Below, in pieces: positions 1 to 7,220 of a DNA stretch of 49,585 nt. The number at the start of each line of letters is the position of its first letter. Positions within the stretch are counted from its first letter, which is position 1. The DNA is from a virus, in the IMG/VR virus record IMGVR_UViG_3300015206_000157, positions 1 to 49,585 of that record, one strand, 5' to 3'. Below the pieces are notes generated by a model that was not told the origin of the DNA, made no database searches, and was given only the letters and a program-made list of their open reading frames with translations. Position numbers and translations under genes: made by a program.

Positions 1-270
1 CTAAGATTTCCCCGCGACCCGCCGCCGCAGATCGACCAGTCTTTCCATCGCAAGCATGATGACCTTCGGTACTGGCTCGCCGGCGCAGTAGTACCTCATC
101 GAGCGTTCGCTGATCTCTAGCGCACGCGCACCTTCCGCCTGACTCAGACCGAGCTTTTTGAGCATCTCGCGTACTCGAGTCGCGTCGGTCGGATTCGAAT
201 AGTCGGGTTCGTCAGATTGGACCCGCTCCGGATCGCGCTCCCAAGTGTGCATGTGCAGATAGTGACTCAT
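1..270 (-). CDS. Small HTH (XRE-like) DNA-binding protein
   Basis: An 89-residue protein. Residues about 33-70 look like a helix-turn-helix of the XRE type: LKKLGLSQAEGARALEISER is followed by a recognition-helix-like SMRYYCAG. It is the last gene of the leftward operon and overlaps the end of the integrase gene by 4 bases (ATGA), so it is translationally coupled to it. A role in controlling integration or excision would fit the position, but this is inference and no excisionase family is recognised. The window starts on its stop codon, so downstream sequence is not visible. Confidence 0.7.
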   Translation of the reverse strand: MSHYLHMHTWERDPERVQSDEPDYSNPTDATRVREMLKKLGLSQAEGARALEISERSMRYYCAGEPVPKVIMLAMERLVDLRRRVAGKS

Positions 271-1259
271 CGCACCGTCCTCAATTTGCGCTCTTTGGTG
301 TAGGTCTCCCGCATCTGCCCGGTATGGCCAAGGTCGCCGCCGTCGTTCTGAGCCTTCGGCCGCAATGACCGGAAGCTCCAGCCGTCAGTCTCAAGCCGGC
401 GCATGTTCGACGTGATACCCCACATCGTGAGCGGCTTGCCGAATCGGTTCGTAAAGAGCCGGTCATGCGCCGGCAGCTCGCGCGGCTTGCGGTACTTGTT
501 GACGTACCGGTGAGACATGCGCGCCTGCCGCGCCTCCAATATCTCGCGCACCAGCTCGCGCAGAGTCGGCGTCCACGGATGCCACGCCGGTTTGCCGGTC
601 TTACTTTCGATGTAGCGAATCCCATCCGGCGTCACCGCGGCCACGGTCATTTTTATGATGTCGATTTCCCGCACGCCGGTCAGGTAGGCGAACTGCATGA
701 CAGGCGCGAAGTGATCCGGCGCTTGATCCATTTTCGCTGACAGTTCGACGGACGATTTAATCCGCACCTTGCTCGCCGTCTCTTTGTTTCGGCGCACGTC
801 TCGGCAGGGGTTGCGCTTCGCCCACCCTTTGCGCATCGCGAACTCGTACACACTCGACAGCGCAGCCTTCGCGCGGTTGCCGGTCGCGGGCCCTCCCGTG
901 TCTTCGCATTGCTGGAGAAACTGCGCGATGTCGGTCGCCTGAACTTCATCGGGCATTTTGTGCCCGAAGATGCGGCCCAGCATGCCTTGCGCCCGCTCGG
1001 TCCCGAAAAAGAAATAGCTGTACTGCTTCTGCGTCGACGGCGCCAGCTTGATCATGGGGCCTTTGGGCGGCTCAGCGTATTTCACGAAGATCGACAGCAG
1101 GTTCCCGGGCGCGCCATCTTCATCAAGCATTGCGAGCCGCCGATACAGCTCTCGAAGGCCCTCGTCGATGCGGCTAAGCTTCGTCCATTTGTTGTTCTTG
1201 ACGAGATAGTACCGCCCGTTTTTTGGGTGAACGTTTTGCGGCCGAAGCTTTTTTATCAT
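267..1259 (-). CDS. int: Tyrosine-type site-specific recombinase (phage integrase)
   Basis: A 330-residue tyrosine recombinase that would integrate the phage DNA at the host attachment site. Visible catalytic residues are R197 (in LTGVREID), K220 (ESKTGK), R300 of the box-II motif SFRSLRPK, H312 (LGHTG) and the nucleophile Y320 (RETYTK). The first position of the HxLR box is R297 rather than H, as I recall for the FRDLRAK subfamily. The N-terminal arm (residues 1-60) and the SAM-like core-binding domain (about 65-155) precede the catalytic domain. The ATG at 1259 is preferred over the TTG one codon earlier because GGGGA lies 8 bases upstream. It sits at the distal end of the leftward operon, as int does in lambda. 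No att site could be identified. Confidence 0.95.
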   Translation of the reverse strand: MIKKLRPQNVHPKNGRYYLVKNNKWTKLSRIDEGLRELYRRLAMLDEDGAPGNLLSIFVKYAEPPKGPMIKLAPSTQKQYSYFFFGTERAQGMLGRIFGHKMPDEVQATDIAQFLQQCEDTGGPATGNRAKAALSSVYEFAMRKGWAKRNPCRDVRRNKETASKVRIKSSVELSAKMDQAPDHFAPVMQFAYLTGVREIDIIKMTVAAVTPDGIRYIESKTGKPAWHPWTPTLRELVREILEARQARMSHRYVNKYRKPRELPAHDRLFTNRFGKPLTMWGITSNMRRLETDGWSFRSLRPKAQNDGGDLGHTGQMRETYTKERKLRTVR

Positions 1260-1449
1260 CAAAGTATCCCCAGTCGGGCCCAGAATCTACGCCACCGAGT
1301 AGGGCGCGATCAAGCGCCGCGGGCGTCGTCACCGGCCAACCGTCATTATTGTCAAACGTCTTGATGCCGTTCTTCCGGCACCAGGCGCGCACCGAGCCGC
1401 GCTGCTTGGCGCCGCTCAAGGCCTTCAGGTATTCGGCGTCGCCGATCAC
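1174..1449 (-). CDS. DUF4224-like small protein preceding the integrase
   Basis: A protein of about 91 residues. The block EYLKALSGAKQRGSVRAWCR and the following KNGI..DGWPV resemble the DUF4224 domain often encoded just before phage integrases. The role is unknown, though a DNA-binding role is plausible. I chose the GTG at 1449 because it overlaps the upstream stop as TAGTG and has GAGAGG 11 bases upstream; a TTG start at 1488 would overlap the previous gene by 40 bases. It is odd that its 3' end overlaps the integrase start by 86 bases, yet both reading frames look genuine. Confidence 0.6.
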   Translation of the reverse strand: MIGDAEYLKALSGAKQRGSVRAWCRKNGIKTFDNNDGWPVTTPAALDRALLGGVDSGPDWGYFDDKKASAAKRSPKKRAVLSRQEQQMDEA

Positions 1450-1967
1450 TACCGCGGCAACCTCTCGAACGACACGGCCCAAACCCAATCATTGCGATCC
1501 CACGAGCCGGCGCCGTTGATCCTCTCCCAAATTCTCCGGTAGCCAATCATGTATCCGGCGGACTCGTCACTCTCCCGATCGCAAGCCGCATGGACCTCTG
1601 CGCCGTTCTCGTCATCCAGGTCATTGCCGCACTGGCTGCACGTGAACGCGGCGCCCTCGGCTTTGGCGTCGGCCTCGCTGAGGTCCTGCAGCCGCTCGCA
1701 GCGCACTTCGGTGATCCGCACCGAGATGCGCGAATGGATGCGTCGCATGTGAATCGATGGGCGCCATTTGATCTGCGGGAAGTTTGGATCCGCTTTCCAT
1801 CGCTCGACCATAGCCGCGGATTCCGGATCGGCGCGGTACTGCTCGTCATTGGCATACCGTAGCCGCCATTCAAGGCCGCTATTACCCTCTTTGCCGTACA
1901 TCGGCGTGGGCCATGTGTCACCACCATCGCGCGCTATGAATTTACCGTTGGCTAATACCCTCATCAC
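1449..1967 (-). CDS. Phage protein of the ASCH/PUA-like type, N-terminally short
   Basis: A 172-residue protein. The order WRPSIHMRR, then ITEVRCERLQDLSEADAKAE, then YRRIWERINGAGSWDRNDW-WAVSFERL, matches a common phage protein whose fold I believe is ASCH/PUA-like and may bind nucleic acid. A four-cysteine or Cys/His insertion (CSQCGNDLDDENG..HAAC, about residues 108-128) interrupts it. Relatives as I remember them begin with a block containing GRKTQTRR, which is missing here, so the gene may be N-terminally shortened. It starts inside the upstream gene (4-base overlap), so the operon structure is intact. Function not established. Confidence 0.65.
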   Translation of the reverse strand: MMRVLANGKFIARDGGDTWPTPMYGKEGNSGLEWRLRYANDEQYRADPESAAMVERWKADPNFPQIKWRPSIHMRRIHSRISVRITEVRCERLQDLSEADAKAEGAAFTCSQCGNDLDDENGAEVHAACDRESDESAGYMIGYRRIWERINGAGSWDRNDWVWAVSFERLPR

Positions 1968-2128
1968 GCAAACCTCGTCTTTCTTGGCTGCGTATCCGGT
2001 GTGGGCGGTAACTTCGCTTGCAATCGCTCGACGTGTTTAGCCTGCTCAAGCACCAAGTCCGATAGGTGTTTGACGCCATAGAATCGCTTCAATTGCGCGA
2101 TTTGTGCTTCCCTGTCCTCTTGGCTCAT
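1964..2128 (-). CDS. Small hypothetical protein, leftward operon
   Basis: A 54-residue charged protein (MSQEDREAQIAQLKRFYGVK...) with no recognised family; the middle is probably helical. I chose the ATG at 2128 because it overlaps the stop of the upstream zinc-ribbon gene as ATGA and has GGAG 10 bases upstream. A longer reading to 2173 would run back through that gene. It overlaps the next gene downstream by 4 bases. Confidence 0.6.
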   Translation of the reverse strand: MSQEDREAQIAQLKRFYGVKHLSDLVLEQAKHVERLQAKLPPTPDTQPRKTRFA

Positions 2129-2223
2129 GACTTCGCTTCTCCATCGAAAAAGATCGGCCAGCAGTGGCCGCAAACGATAAAACCGCGCAAAGCGCGCCGC
2201 CAGCCGCAGTGTTCACATTTCAC
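2125..2223 (-). CDS. 32-residue zinc-ribbon microprotein
   Basis: A GTG-started 32-residue reading frame: VKCEHCGWRRALRG, then FIVCGHCWP, ending FDGEAKS. Two CxxC pairs (residues 3-6 and 18-21) form a minimal zinc ribbon. It has a strong GGAGAGG 8 bases before the GTG and is coupled on both sides: GTGA with the upstream stop and ATGA with the downstream start. The fit of both junctions, the ribosome site and the four cysteines supports a real gene despite its size. Function unknown. Confidence 0.6.
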   Translation of the reverse strand: MKCEHCGWRRALRGFIVCGHCWPIFFDGEAKS

Positions 2224-2405
2224 GGCTTAACCTCTCCGCTGGCAGGTGATGCGACAATCTCATGCCGACGCAGCTTGCCACGACATTCCTTCCCCTTCGG
2301 TTTCCGCAGACAGCGAGTGTCGGCGCGATTGGGGTTGTCCCACATCTCGCTTCCGCAGGCGTCGCACTTCAAAAAATGCGTTGCGTCGCTAACGTGATTA
2401 GTCAT
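2220..2405 (-). CDS. 61-residue zinc-finger-like protein
   Basis: Starts at the ATG of MTNHVSDATHFL. Cysteines in CDACGSEMW and in the later ..RCL...KECRGK (about residues 14, 17, 32, 41) suggest a single zinc site. It ends PASGEVKP, where the Ser-Gly-Glu codons are also the ribosome-binding site of the next gene. A longer frame from 2552 lacks a ribosome site and runs over the preceding gene. No family recognised. Confidence 0.6.
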   Translation of the reverse strand: MTNHVSDATHFLKCDACGSEMWDNPNRADTRCLRKPKGKECRGKLRRHEIVASPASGEVKP

Positions 2406-2625
2406 GCGCTGCTTCTCCGCTGGATTGAGACCCGCGCTGACGTTGCACAACTTCTCGCGCCATTTCCCATAAATTAGTGGGCCACATCGACTGTTTGGTA
2501 GATCCGTTGCTGCCGTCGTACCATTCGACCAGCGCCGCCTCGAAATCAGCAACTTGTATCTGCGCTTCTGTCAGATCAGCTTCCGGGACCCACCTTTCGC
2601 CCCCGTTAATGATCATGCGTGGCAT
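2398..2625 (-). CDS. Hypothetical protein, 75 residues
   Basis: An acidic protein starting MPRMIINGGERWVPEADL and ending SSGEAAHD. It has no recognised domain; the length and Trp content suggest a small globular fold. The start is preceded by CCAGCGGAGAAG, the same ribosome-binding block used by neighbouring small genes. It overlaps the upstream zinc-ribbon gene by 20 bases and the downstream gene by 8. Confidence 0.6.
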   Translation of the reverse strand: MPRMIINGGERWVPEADLTEAQIQVADFEAALVEWYDGSNGSTKQSMWPTNLWEMAREVVQRQRGSQSSGEAAHD

Positions 2626-2728
2626 TCGCTTCTCCGCTGGCAGGAGAGCAATTGAACTTGCCGCAGACAGCGCAAAAGCGCATGAGTAGCGGCAACCGAC
2701 ACCCGCAATAACCGCATTTTCTATTCAC
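2606..2728 (-). CDS. 40-residue zinc-ribbon microprotein
   Basis: A GTG-started frame: MNRKCGYCGCRLPLL, then FCAVCGKFNC, ending SPASGEANATHDH. Two CxxC knuckles (C5-C8 and C19-C22), with further Cys at 10 and 27, give a clear zinc ribbon. GGAG lies 7 bases before the GTG, and the start overlaps the upstream stop as TAGTG. It overlaps the next gene by 20 bases. Role unknown; such microproteins in phage early operons often bind host factors, but that is only a general expectation. Confidence 0.6.
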   Translation of the reverse strand: MNRKCGYCGCRLPLLMRFCAVCGKFNCSPASGEANATHDH

Positions 2729-3078
2729 TATGCATCTCCTGATCCGCTGCCAGGAAATGCGCTTTTATCGACATGTTTGCCAGACGTGTCGATGGGATCA
2801 GCATTCGTTTCCTTCGATGACTTCACCGCGCACTCCACGCCTAAGGCAGTCAGGCGCTTCTGCTCGCTCTTGGAGTGCACCTCTCGGACTGACGTTTCCT
2901 GTGTGAAGTTGCTCGTCAGCATCTCCGTCCACCCGCAATCGCAATCGCAACGCTCGTTGCGCAGCGAGGCGCAGGCCAGCGTATGTATTCCATACTTGCG
3001 CAGCGCCGCTTCGAGGGCGCGGATGCGCCGCAAAGCGGCGTCGTGAGTCTTGCCGCCGACCGAATCATAGTCACCCAC
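2728..3078 (-). CDS. Hypothetical protein with Cys-rich centre
   Basis: About 116 residues from the GTG at 3078 (VGDYDSVGGKTHDAAL...). The first third is a predicted helix (ALRRIRALEAALRKYG), the middle carries CASLRNERCDCDCGW, and the C-terminal half is polar and probably disordered, ending PGSGSGDA. The GTG is favoured by GGAGA 8 bases upstream and by its 8-base overlap with the preceding gene. A longer frame to 3222 would lie wholly inside that gene. No family recognised. Confidence 0.55.
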   Translation of the reverse strand: MGDYDSVGGKTHDAALRRIRALEAALRKYGIHTLACASLRNERCDCDCGWTEMLTSNFTQETSVREVHSKSEQKRLTALGVECAVKSSKETNADPIDTSGKHVDKSAFPGSGSGDA

Positions 3079-3391
3079 GCTTCGAGTCTCCGCTGTTCTG
3101 TGAGCGCGCTGCTTCGTATTGCGCAGTGGAGTTAGATGGCTCGCGCTTTCGCGCCCTGAAAAACTGTTGCGCGATATCAGCGCTGACGCCCCAGGTCGTG
3201 TAGTGCTCCTTTGCACAATCACGCGAGTGAACGATCAGCGGTCCGCCGCTTTTCTTGTGCGGTGGTGGCGTCATGCGCAGGACTTCGAATACGTCCTTGG
3301 TCGGCACGCGCTCAAATCCGCAGCTTTCGCAGAACGCCACGAAGGCATCGAAGTGCGTGTGGTGCAGTTGGGAGCGGCTGCGGTTGCTCAT
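3071..3391 (-). CDS. Hypothetical protein, 106 residues
   Basis: A His- and Cys-containing soluble protein. It begins MSNRSRSQLHHTHFDAFVAF with CESCGFERVPTKD following, and its C-terminal tail ends RSQNSGDSKRG. CESC near the N-terminus and HSRDC in the middle could form a zinc site. The start overlaps the upstream gene stop by 4 bases (ATGA). No family recognised. Confidence 0.6.
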   Translation of the reverse strand: MSNRSRSQLHHTHFDAFVAFCESCGFERVPTKDVFEVLRMTPPPHKKSGGPLIVHSRDCAKEHYTTWGVSADIAQQFFRARKREPSNSTAQYEAARSQNSGDSKRG

Positions 3392-3639
3392 GGTTTCACC
3401 GCGTAGATGCTGAGTTCGAACTTCCCGTTGTCGCTGGGCACGGCGACCAGCGCATGCCCCAACTTTCGCGCGGTCCTGCAGATCGCGTGCGACACGTCGC
3501 TCACCATGACGGTGGCGACGTTCACGCCGCCGATGTACTCGCGCGCCCAGGCGCTGGCGTTTAGTTCATCGCGCCGCTCAAGCTCCGCGACACGCTTGCG
3601 CAGCTGGCGGGCCTCGCGCTGGGATATTTTCTTGCTCAA
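3388..3639 (-). CDS. Small coiled-coil hypothetical protein
   Basis: About 83 residues from a TTG start (LSKKISQREARQLRKRVAEL...). Residues 5-30 form a likely coiled coil; the rest (VATVMVSDVSHAICRTARKLG..) is a compact mixed fold. The TTG overlaps the stop of the helicase-methylase gene (TTGA) and has GGAG 8 bases upstream, which decides the start against longer frames running into that gene. Function unknown. Confidence 0.55.
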   Translation of the reverse strand: MSKKISQREARQLRKRVAELERRDELNASAWAREYIGGVNVATVMVSDVSHAICRTARKLGHALVAVPSDNGKFELSIYAVKP

Positions 3640-6185
3640 GATGCGTTCTCCAATGCAAACAAGTCGGGCATGGCCATTTCCTGAGCTGCGGCGTGGCAAT
3701 ACGCCGCGCCGTCCAGGAAGTAGCGATGTGAAAGCTCGATGCCGATCCCCTGGCGCTTTTGCAGGATCGCCCGGTACGGCACGGTGCAAAGGCCCGCAAA
3801 CGGATCCAGAACGGTCTCGCCGGGCATGCTGAACTGCGCTATGACGCGATCGGCAATGTCGAACTGCATCGGGCATAGGTGCATTTCGCGGCCCTTCGCC
3901 GACTGCGCGCCGTTGAGGGTAAGCATGCGCGTGATGTCGCTCCAAACGTCCGCGTGCCAGGATGGCGGCTGCAGGAGCATGAAGGTCACCGGGAGAATCC
4001 CGCGCGCCTCCAAGGCCTCGCCGAGCTTTACGTGATGCTCGAAGTCATAGACGTTCGTGAGGCTGAATTCGCGGAACATTTTGAAGATCACGTCATGCGG
4101 GACGTTGTCCAGATCCTCGGCGGTGAGCGGCCGGTTACCCGATGAGCGCGTGAACCCGTGGGCATCGATCTGCCATCGCGATCGCGTGTAGGCCGCCTTG
4201 GATTTAACAACCGGCTCATCTGCGTAGCTGTTGACGGTCTCGCTCGGCGGCTTGCGGAACAGCAGCAGATATTCCGGCATCCCGCAGCCCATCTTGGAGC
4301 CGTCTTTGCACTGCTCCGTCCAGCCCAGCCGATAGGTCTGATTGTTCTCGCGCACCACATCGGTGACGATCGTCTTCATGCCCATGTAGGCGAAGCCGTG
4401 CTTGGTGTAGTGCTCGATGCAGCGGGCGTGGAACGGATAGACCGTCTGGAATCCGAGTCCGGTCATTCCGCCCGGAACAATCCGGTCTTTGACGTGAATC
4501 GCGGCTATGCGTCCGGGCTTCAGCGAGCGCAGCAGCTCGGGAGTCAGGAAATCCATCTGCTTGAAAAAATGCTCGTTATTGTCCGAGTGGCCGAAGTCGG
4601 CATAGTTCGGCGAGTACTCGTATTGCGTGGAAAATGGGATGGATGTCAGAAGCAAGTGCACGCTGTTGTCTGGCAGCCGCTTTGTCTCGTCGACGCAGTC
4701 GTTATTGACCAGGCGATAACCGTCCCCGAGTACTTCAACGCGCTCGACTCCGAGCGATCGCGTCAAGGCCTTGGTCATCGCTGCATGCGATAGGCCGTAT
4801 TCCCGAATAATCTCCGTCATCTTTCGCACCATCTCCACGTGTTGTGTCCACTTGCGTTCGAGTTGGCGTCGGATGTCGCGCTCAGCCTCGGTGTAAATCA
4901 GGTCGATGCGCACCGGGTGCGGCTGCAGGAATCGCTGGATCCGATGTATGGCTTGGATAAAGTCGTTGAACTTGAAGCCAATGCCGAGAAAGACGGCCCA
5001 ATGACAGAACCGCTGCAGGTTGCAGCCGCTGCCCAGCAATACCGGCTTGCTGGCGAGTTCCTGAATCTTGCCGTTGCTGAAATCAATGACGATCTGCTCG
5101 CGCTCGTCCAGGTCCTGAGATCCGTACACGCTCACGGATGTCGGAATAGCGGACTCGATCGCCTGCCGCTCGGTCTCTAGGTCGTGCCAGATGATGCGGT
5201 GTGCCGCGGGATCTTCCGCGCGGATCTGCTCCAGCTTCGCTATGCGTGAGGGGAGGCTCTCGCGCTTCTCTTTGGCCGCGTCGGTAACGCCCACTGCCGC
5301 GTTCCGGAAGAGTCGGCCCTGGCCGTCTCGCTCGGCGCCGGCGCCGCTGTGATCACTCGGCACTTCGTGCCACCGAACGTCCAGGGGGGGCAGGTCATAT
5401 CCTGCATCGCTGAACTGCGGGCCCAGGTCGGAAGGTTTGGTGATGAAGAGGGCCCAGGACGAAACCCATAGCCAGAACTCGCGCTCTTTGTGCGGGTGAA
5501 TCGTCAGCTTGTCGGCCTTCTCCGAATTTCGCTTGAAGAACCGAGTTTTGGCAGCCGAGACATCCATGATCCCGAGATATGCCGCATAAGCCAGTAGCTC
5601 GATGTATTCGTTCGGGCTTGGCGTTGCAGTAGCCACGAATCGATACTGGACGCCGCGGCCGCGGACACGCTCGTTGAGCGTTTTCCCGTCACCGGCGAAC
5701 AGCCGCATGAATTCGCGGAAGGTCTTGGTGCCGCCGAAACCCCGAAGACAGGCTGCTTCATCCAGGCTCGCGGCCGCGAAGTGTCGAGGATCCAGTTTGC
5801 CATCGCGCACCGTCTCGTAATTGGTGAGATACACGCCGGTTTCTCCGGCTTCCTCGATAGATCGAATGAACTTCGGAGGTTCCGGCCAGCGGAGAATATC
5901 GACCGCGTCGCGCCGAAACTCCTGACGAACGCCCAGCGGCAGGACAATCAGGCCGCGGCCGCCGGCGCGATCCGCCGCGATCCGGACTACCTCAAGCTGG
6001 ATGACGCTCTTGCCGAGCCCGAACGAAGCGAATAGCGCGCGGCAACCACCGGTCAGCATCCATGGAACGATCGCCCCTTGGTGAGGCAACAGATGCGGAC
6101 TGACATCGTCAGCAGCGATTTCGAACCCGGTGCTGGTGGCAAACGGCACCTTGCGCTCGAGGAATTGGCGGTATGCGTCGTTCAT
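3636..6185 (-). CDS. SNF2-type helicase / DNA methyltransferase fusion
   Basis: An 849-residue two-domain protein. The N-terminal half is a helicase-like ATPase: P-loop ASFGLGKS (53-60), motif II LDEA (141-144), motif III VATATPS (184-190) and motif VI QAIHRIQRFLQ (about 411-421). The C-terminal half (about 490-849) is an amino-methyltransferase of the N6-adenine/N4-cytosine type: LTSIPFS (513-519) replaces the usual xPPY catalytic motif, and DPFAG (794-798) with GIGIEL forms the AdoMet site. The order catalytic-then-AdoMet motif is beta-class-like. Such fusions are widespread in phages and are thought to modify phage DNA against restriction; that role is inferred here. It starts by an ATGA overlap with the truncated DGR reverse transcriptase. 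Confidence 0.85.
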   Translation of the reverse strand: MNDAYRQFLERKVPFATSTGFEIAADDVSPHLLPHQGAIVPWMLTGGCRALFASFGLGKSVIQLEVVRIAADRAGGRGLIVLPLGVRQEFRRDAVDILRWPEPPKFIRSIEEAGETGVYLTNYETVRDGKLDPRHFAAASLDEAACLRGFGGTKTFREFMRLFAGDGKTLNERVRGRGVQYRFVATATPSPNEYIELLAYAAYLGIMDVSAAKTRFFKRNSEKADKLTIHPHKEREFWLWVSSWALFITKPSDLGPQFSDAGYDLPPLDVRWHEVPSDHSGAGAERDGQGRLFRNAAVGVTDAAKEKRESLPSRIAKLEQIRAEDPAAHRIIWHDLETERQAIESAIPTSVSVYGSQDLDEREQIVIDFSNGKIQELASKPVLLGSGCNLQRFCHWAVFLGIGFKFNDFIQAIHRIQRFLQPHPVRIDLIYTEAERDIRRQLERKWTQHVEMVRKMTEIIREYGLSHAAMTKALTRSLGVERVEVLGDGYRLVNNDCVDETKRLPDNSVHLLLTSIPFSTQYEYSPNYADFGHSDNNEHFFKQMDFLTPELLRSLKPGRIAAIHVKDRIVPGGMTGLGFQTVYPFHARCIEHYTKHGFAYMGMKTIVTDVVRENNQTYRLGWTEQCKDGSKMGCGMPEYLLLFRKPPSETVNSYADEPVVKSKAAYTRSRWQIDAHGFTRSSGNRPLTAEDLDNVPHDVIFKMFREFSLTNVYDFEHHVKLGEALEARGILPVTFMLLQPPSWHADVWSDITRMLTLNGAQSAKGREMHLCPMQFDIADRVIAQFSMPGETVLDPFAGLCTVPYRAILQKRQGIGIELSHRYFLDGAAYCHAAAQEMAMPDLFALENAS

Positions 6186-6574
6186 GCCACTTCAAGCCCA
6201 AGTAGGGGGGGGTAGGGCTGCGGCATAGCGCGGCCGGGGATGCAGGCGCAGGAATCCGCTATGAAGGCTCTGTGGAAACGCTCGGAGATGCGGTTGTATA
6301 GAAGGTGATGGGCAATCCGGTCCCGGAAGTTCGCCGCCCATACCTCACGAGGCTTAGGCCTGGTGATGACGAAGCAGATAGACGGGCCCGGGCGGTAAGC
6401 CCCTGATACAAGATCGTCGTACAGTCGAAGCAGGTTGTGCTCAAGATTCTGCTCGAATCCAAGCGCAGACCGCGTGTTGCGCTTGTTCTTGCGGCAATCG
6501 AAATACGCATGCACCAAGTCGGTGAAAGAAAACTCAGCATGGCCGTGCGAAGCATGATCATCTGCGGACAGCAC
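6182..6574 (-). pseudogene. Truncated DGR reverse transcriptase (N-terminal part only)
   Basis: About 130 residues match the beginning of DGR-type reverse transcriptases: FSFTDLVHAYFDCRKNKR, then LYDDLVSGAYRPGPSICFV, RPKPREVWAANFRDRIAHH and IADSCACIPGRA. Family members continue after CIPGRG for some 200-300 residues with the palm and the YxDD site. Here the frame departs into MPQPYPPLLGLEVA and stops, overlapping the next gene as ATGA. No continuation was found in the other frames, so this is a deletion rather than a frameshift. A run of eight C lies near the junction. The start is uncertain: GTG at 6574 lies inside the template repeat, and a TTG at 6517 is the alternative. There are no internal stops, so the loss may be recent. 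Confidence 0.8.
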
Positions 6575-6670
6575 GCGCCCTGATGTGATTGCCCTTGTTC
6601 CAGTTGTTCTGGTTGCCGTTGTTGAAGTTCTGGTTCCAGGCATAGTCGGAGTTCGAGGCGTGCCGCGTTG
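6561..6670 (-). repeat. DGR template repeat (TR)
   Basis: A 110-base template. Read on the minus strand it would encode ASNSDYAWNQNFNNGNQNNW then NKGNHIRARAVRR, rich in AAC/AAT codons, as DGR templates are. Its sense-strand 3' end (23 bases from TCAGGGCGCG to CCGCAGA) is identical to both variable repeats and would be the initiation-of-mutagenic-homology segment. Compared with VR1 there are 16 mismatches over the first 101 + strand bases, and with VR2 16 over 110; every one is at a sense-strand A of the template. It lies between the accessory gene and the reverse transcriptase, the usual place. Confidence 0.95.
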
Positions 6671-6845
6671 GTTTGCGCTATCAACGTCGCCCCACCGAAG
6701 GCCTGTGCCGATCAGTGAAGAAACTGCGCGGGATCGACTCCGGATCGTGGGACGACCGGCGATATCCCTGATGCGCATGGCGGTGGCTTTGGTTGCCAGC
6801 GGCGCAACCAGATTAATCGTCGCACTGACTTGACCGCCGTGACGA

Positions 6846-7196
6846 TCAGGTAGCTGGCGATGCATAGTGCTTTCTCCATGCGTTGGCTTGCTTGCCAACG
6901 CTATCCATGAGTTCAACTGCCTTGGCGTACTGAGGCTTCGAAATGAATCTTTTGTCTTGACAAAGACGCAGAAGCAGTTCGAGTTGACGCACGGCCTGCA
7001 GGACCACATCTAGGAACGGCACCTTGTCGGTCGCGGCATTAGCCTCGGCGATAAGGAGCACGACCTCGATGCAAAGGTCGCAGATGCGGTTGCCTATGGC
7101 TCGGAACGCCCGCGGTATGTTCTGCACATAGTCCGCGGCGACGCTCAGAAGGTCATAGGCAACCTTGTAGATCGGCAATTTGGTATGGATGGCCAT
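6846..7196 (-). CDS. avd: DGR accessory variability determinant (Avd-like four-helix protein)
   Basis: A 116-residue, almost wholly helical protein. It starts MAIHTKLPIYKVAYDLLSVA and contains RICDLCIEVVLLIAEANAAT and AVRQLELLLRLCQDKRFIS. This matches the Avd / 23S-intervening-sequence four-helix-bundle family, which in DGRs forms a basic pentamer that binds the reverse transcriptase and its RNA. It lies directly upstream of the template repeat and downstream of the two targets, as in Bordetella phage BPP-1. Family assignment is by pattern and position. The frame is intact although its partner polymerase is truncated. Confidence 0.85.
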   Translation of the reverse strand: MAIHTKLPIYKVAYDLLSVAADYVQNIPRAFRAIGNRICDLCIEVVLLIAEANAATDKVPFLDVVLQAVRQLELLLRLCQDKRFISKPQYAKAVELMDSVGKQANAWRKHYASPAT

Positions 7197-7220
7197 GCTG
7201 AGAAAAAGGAAATTATTGAA

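Noticed and set aside
267-1259. Arg in place of the first His of the integrase HxLR box, considered as an inactivating change
   Set aside because: I recall a whole subfamily of phage integrases with FRxLRxK at this place, and all the other catalytic residues are present.
3636-6185. TSIPFS instead of the usual PP(Y/F) motif, considered as a dead methyltransferase
   Set aside because: The same variant, as far as I recall, is common in phage helicase-methylase fusions and the surrounding blocks are well kept.
6585-6833. Rightward open frame across the DGR template
   Set aside because: It is antisense to the template and arises from the complement of its AAC-rich codons; it has no ribosome site.
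6685-6845. Open frame between Avd and the template that runs into the reverse transcriptase (starting near 7009)
   Set aside because: It reads the template in the wrong frame, overlaps Avd in antiphase, and has no family match. The region is more likely untranslated RNA leading into the template.
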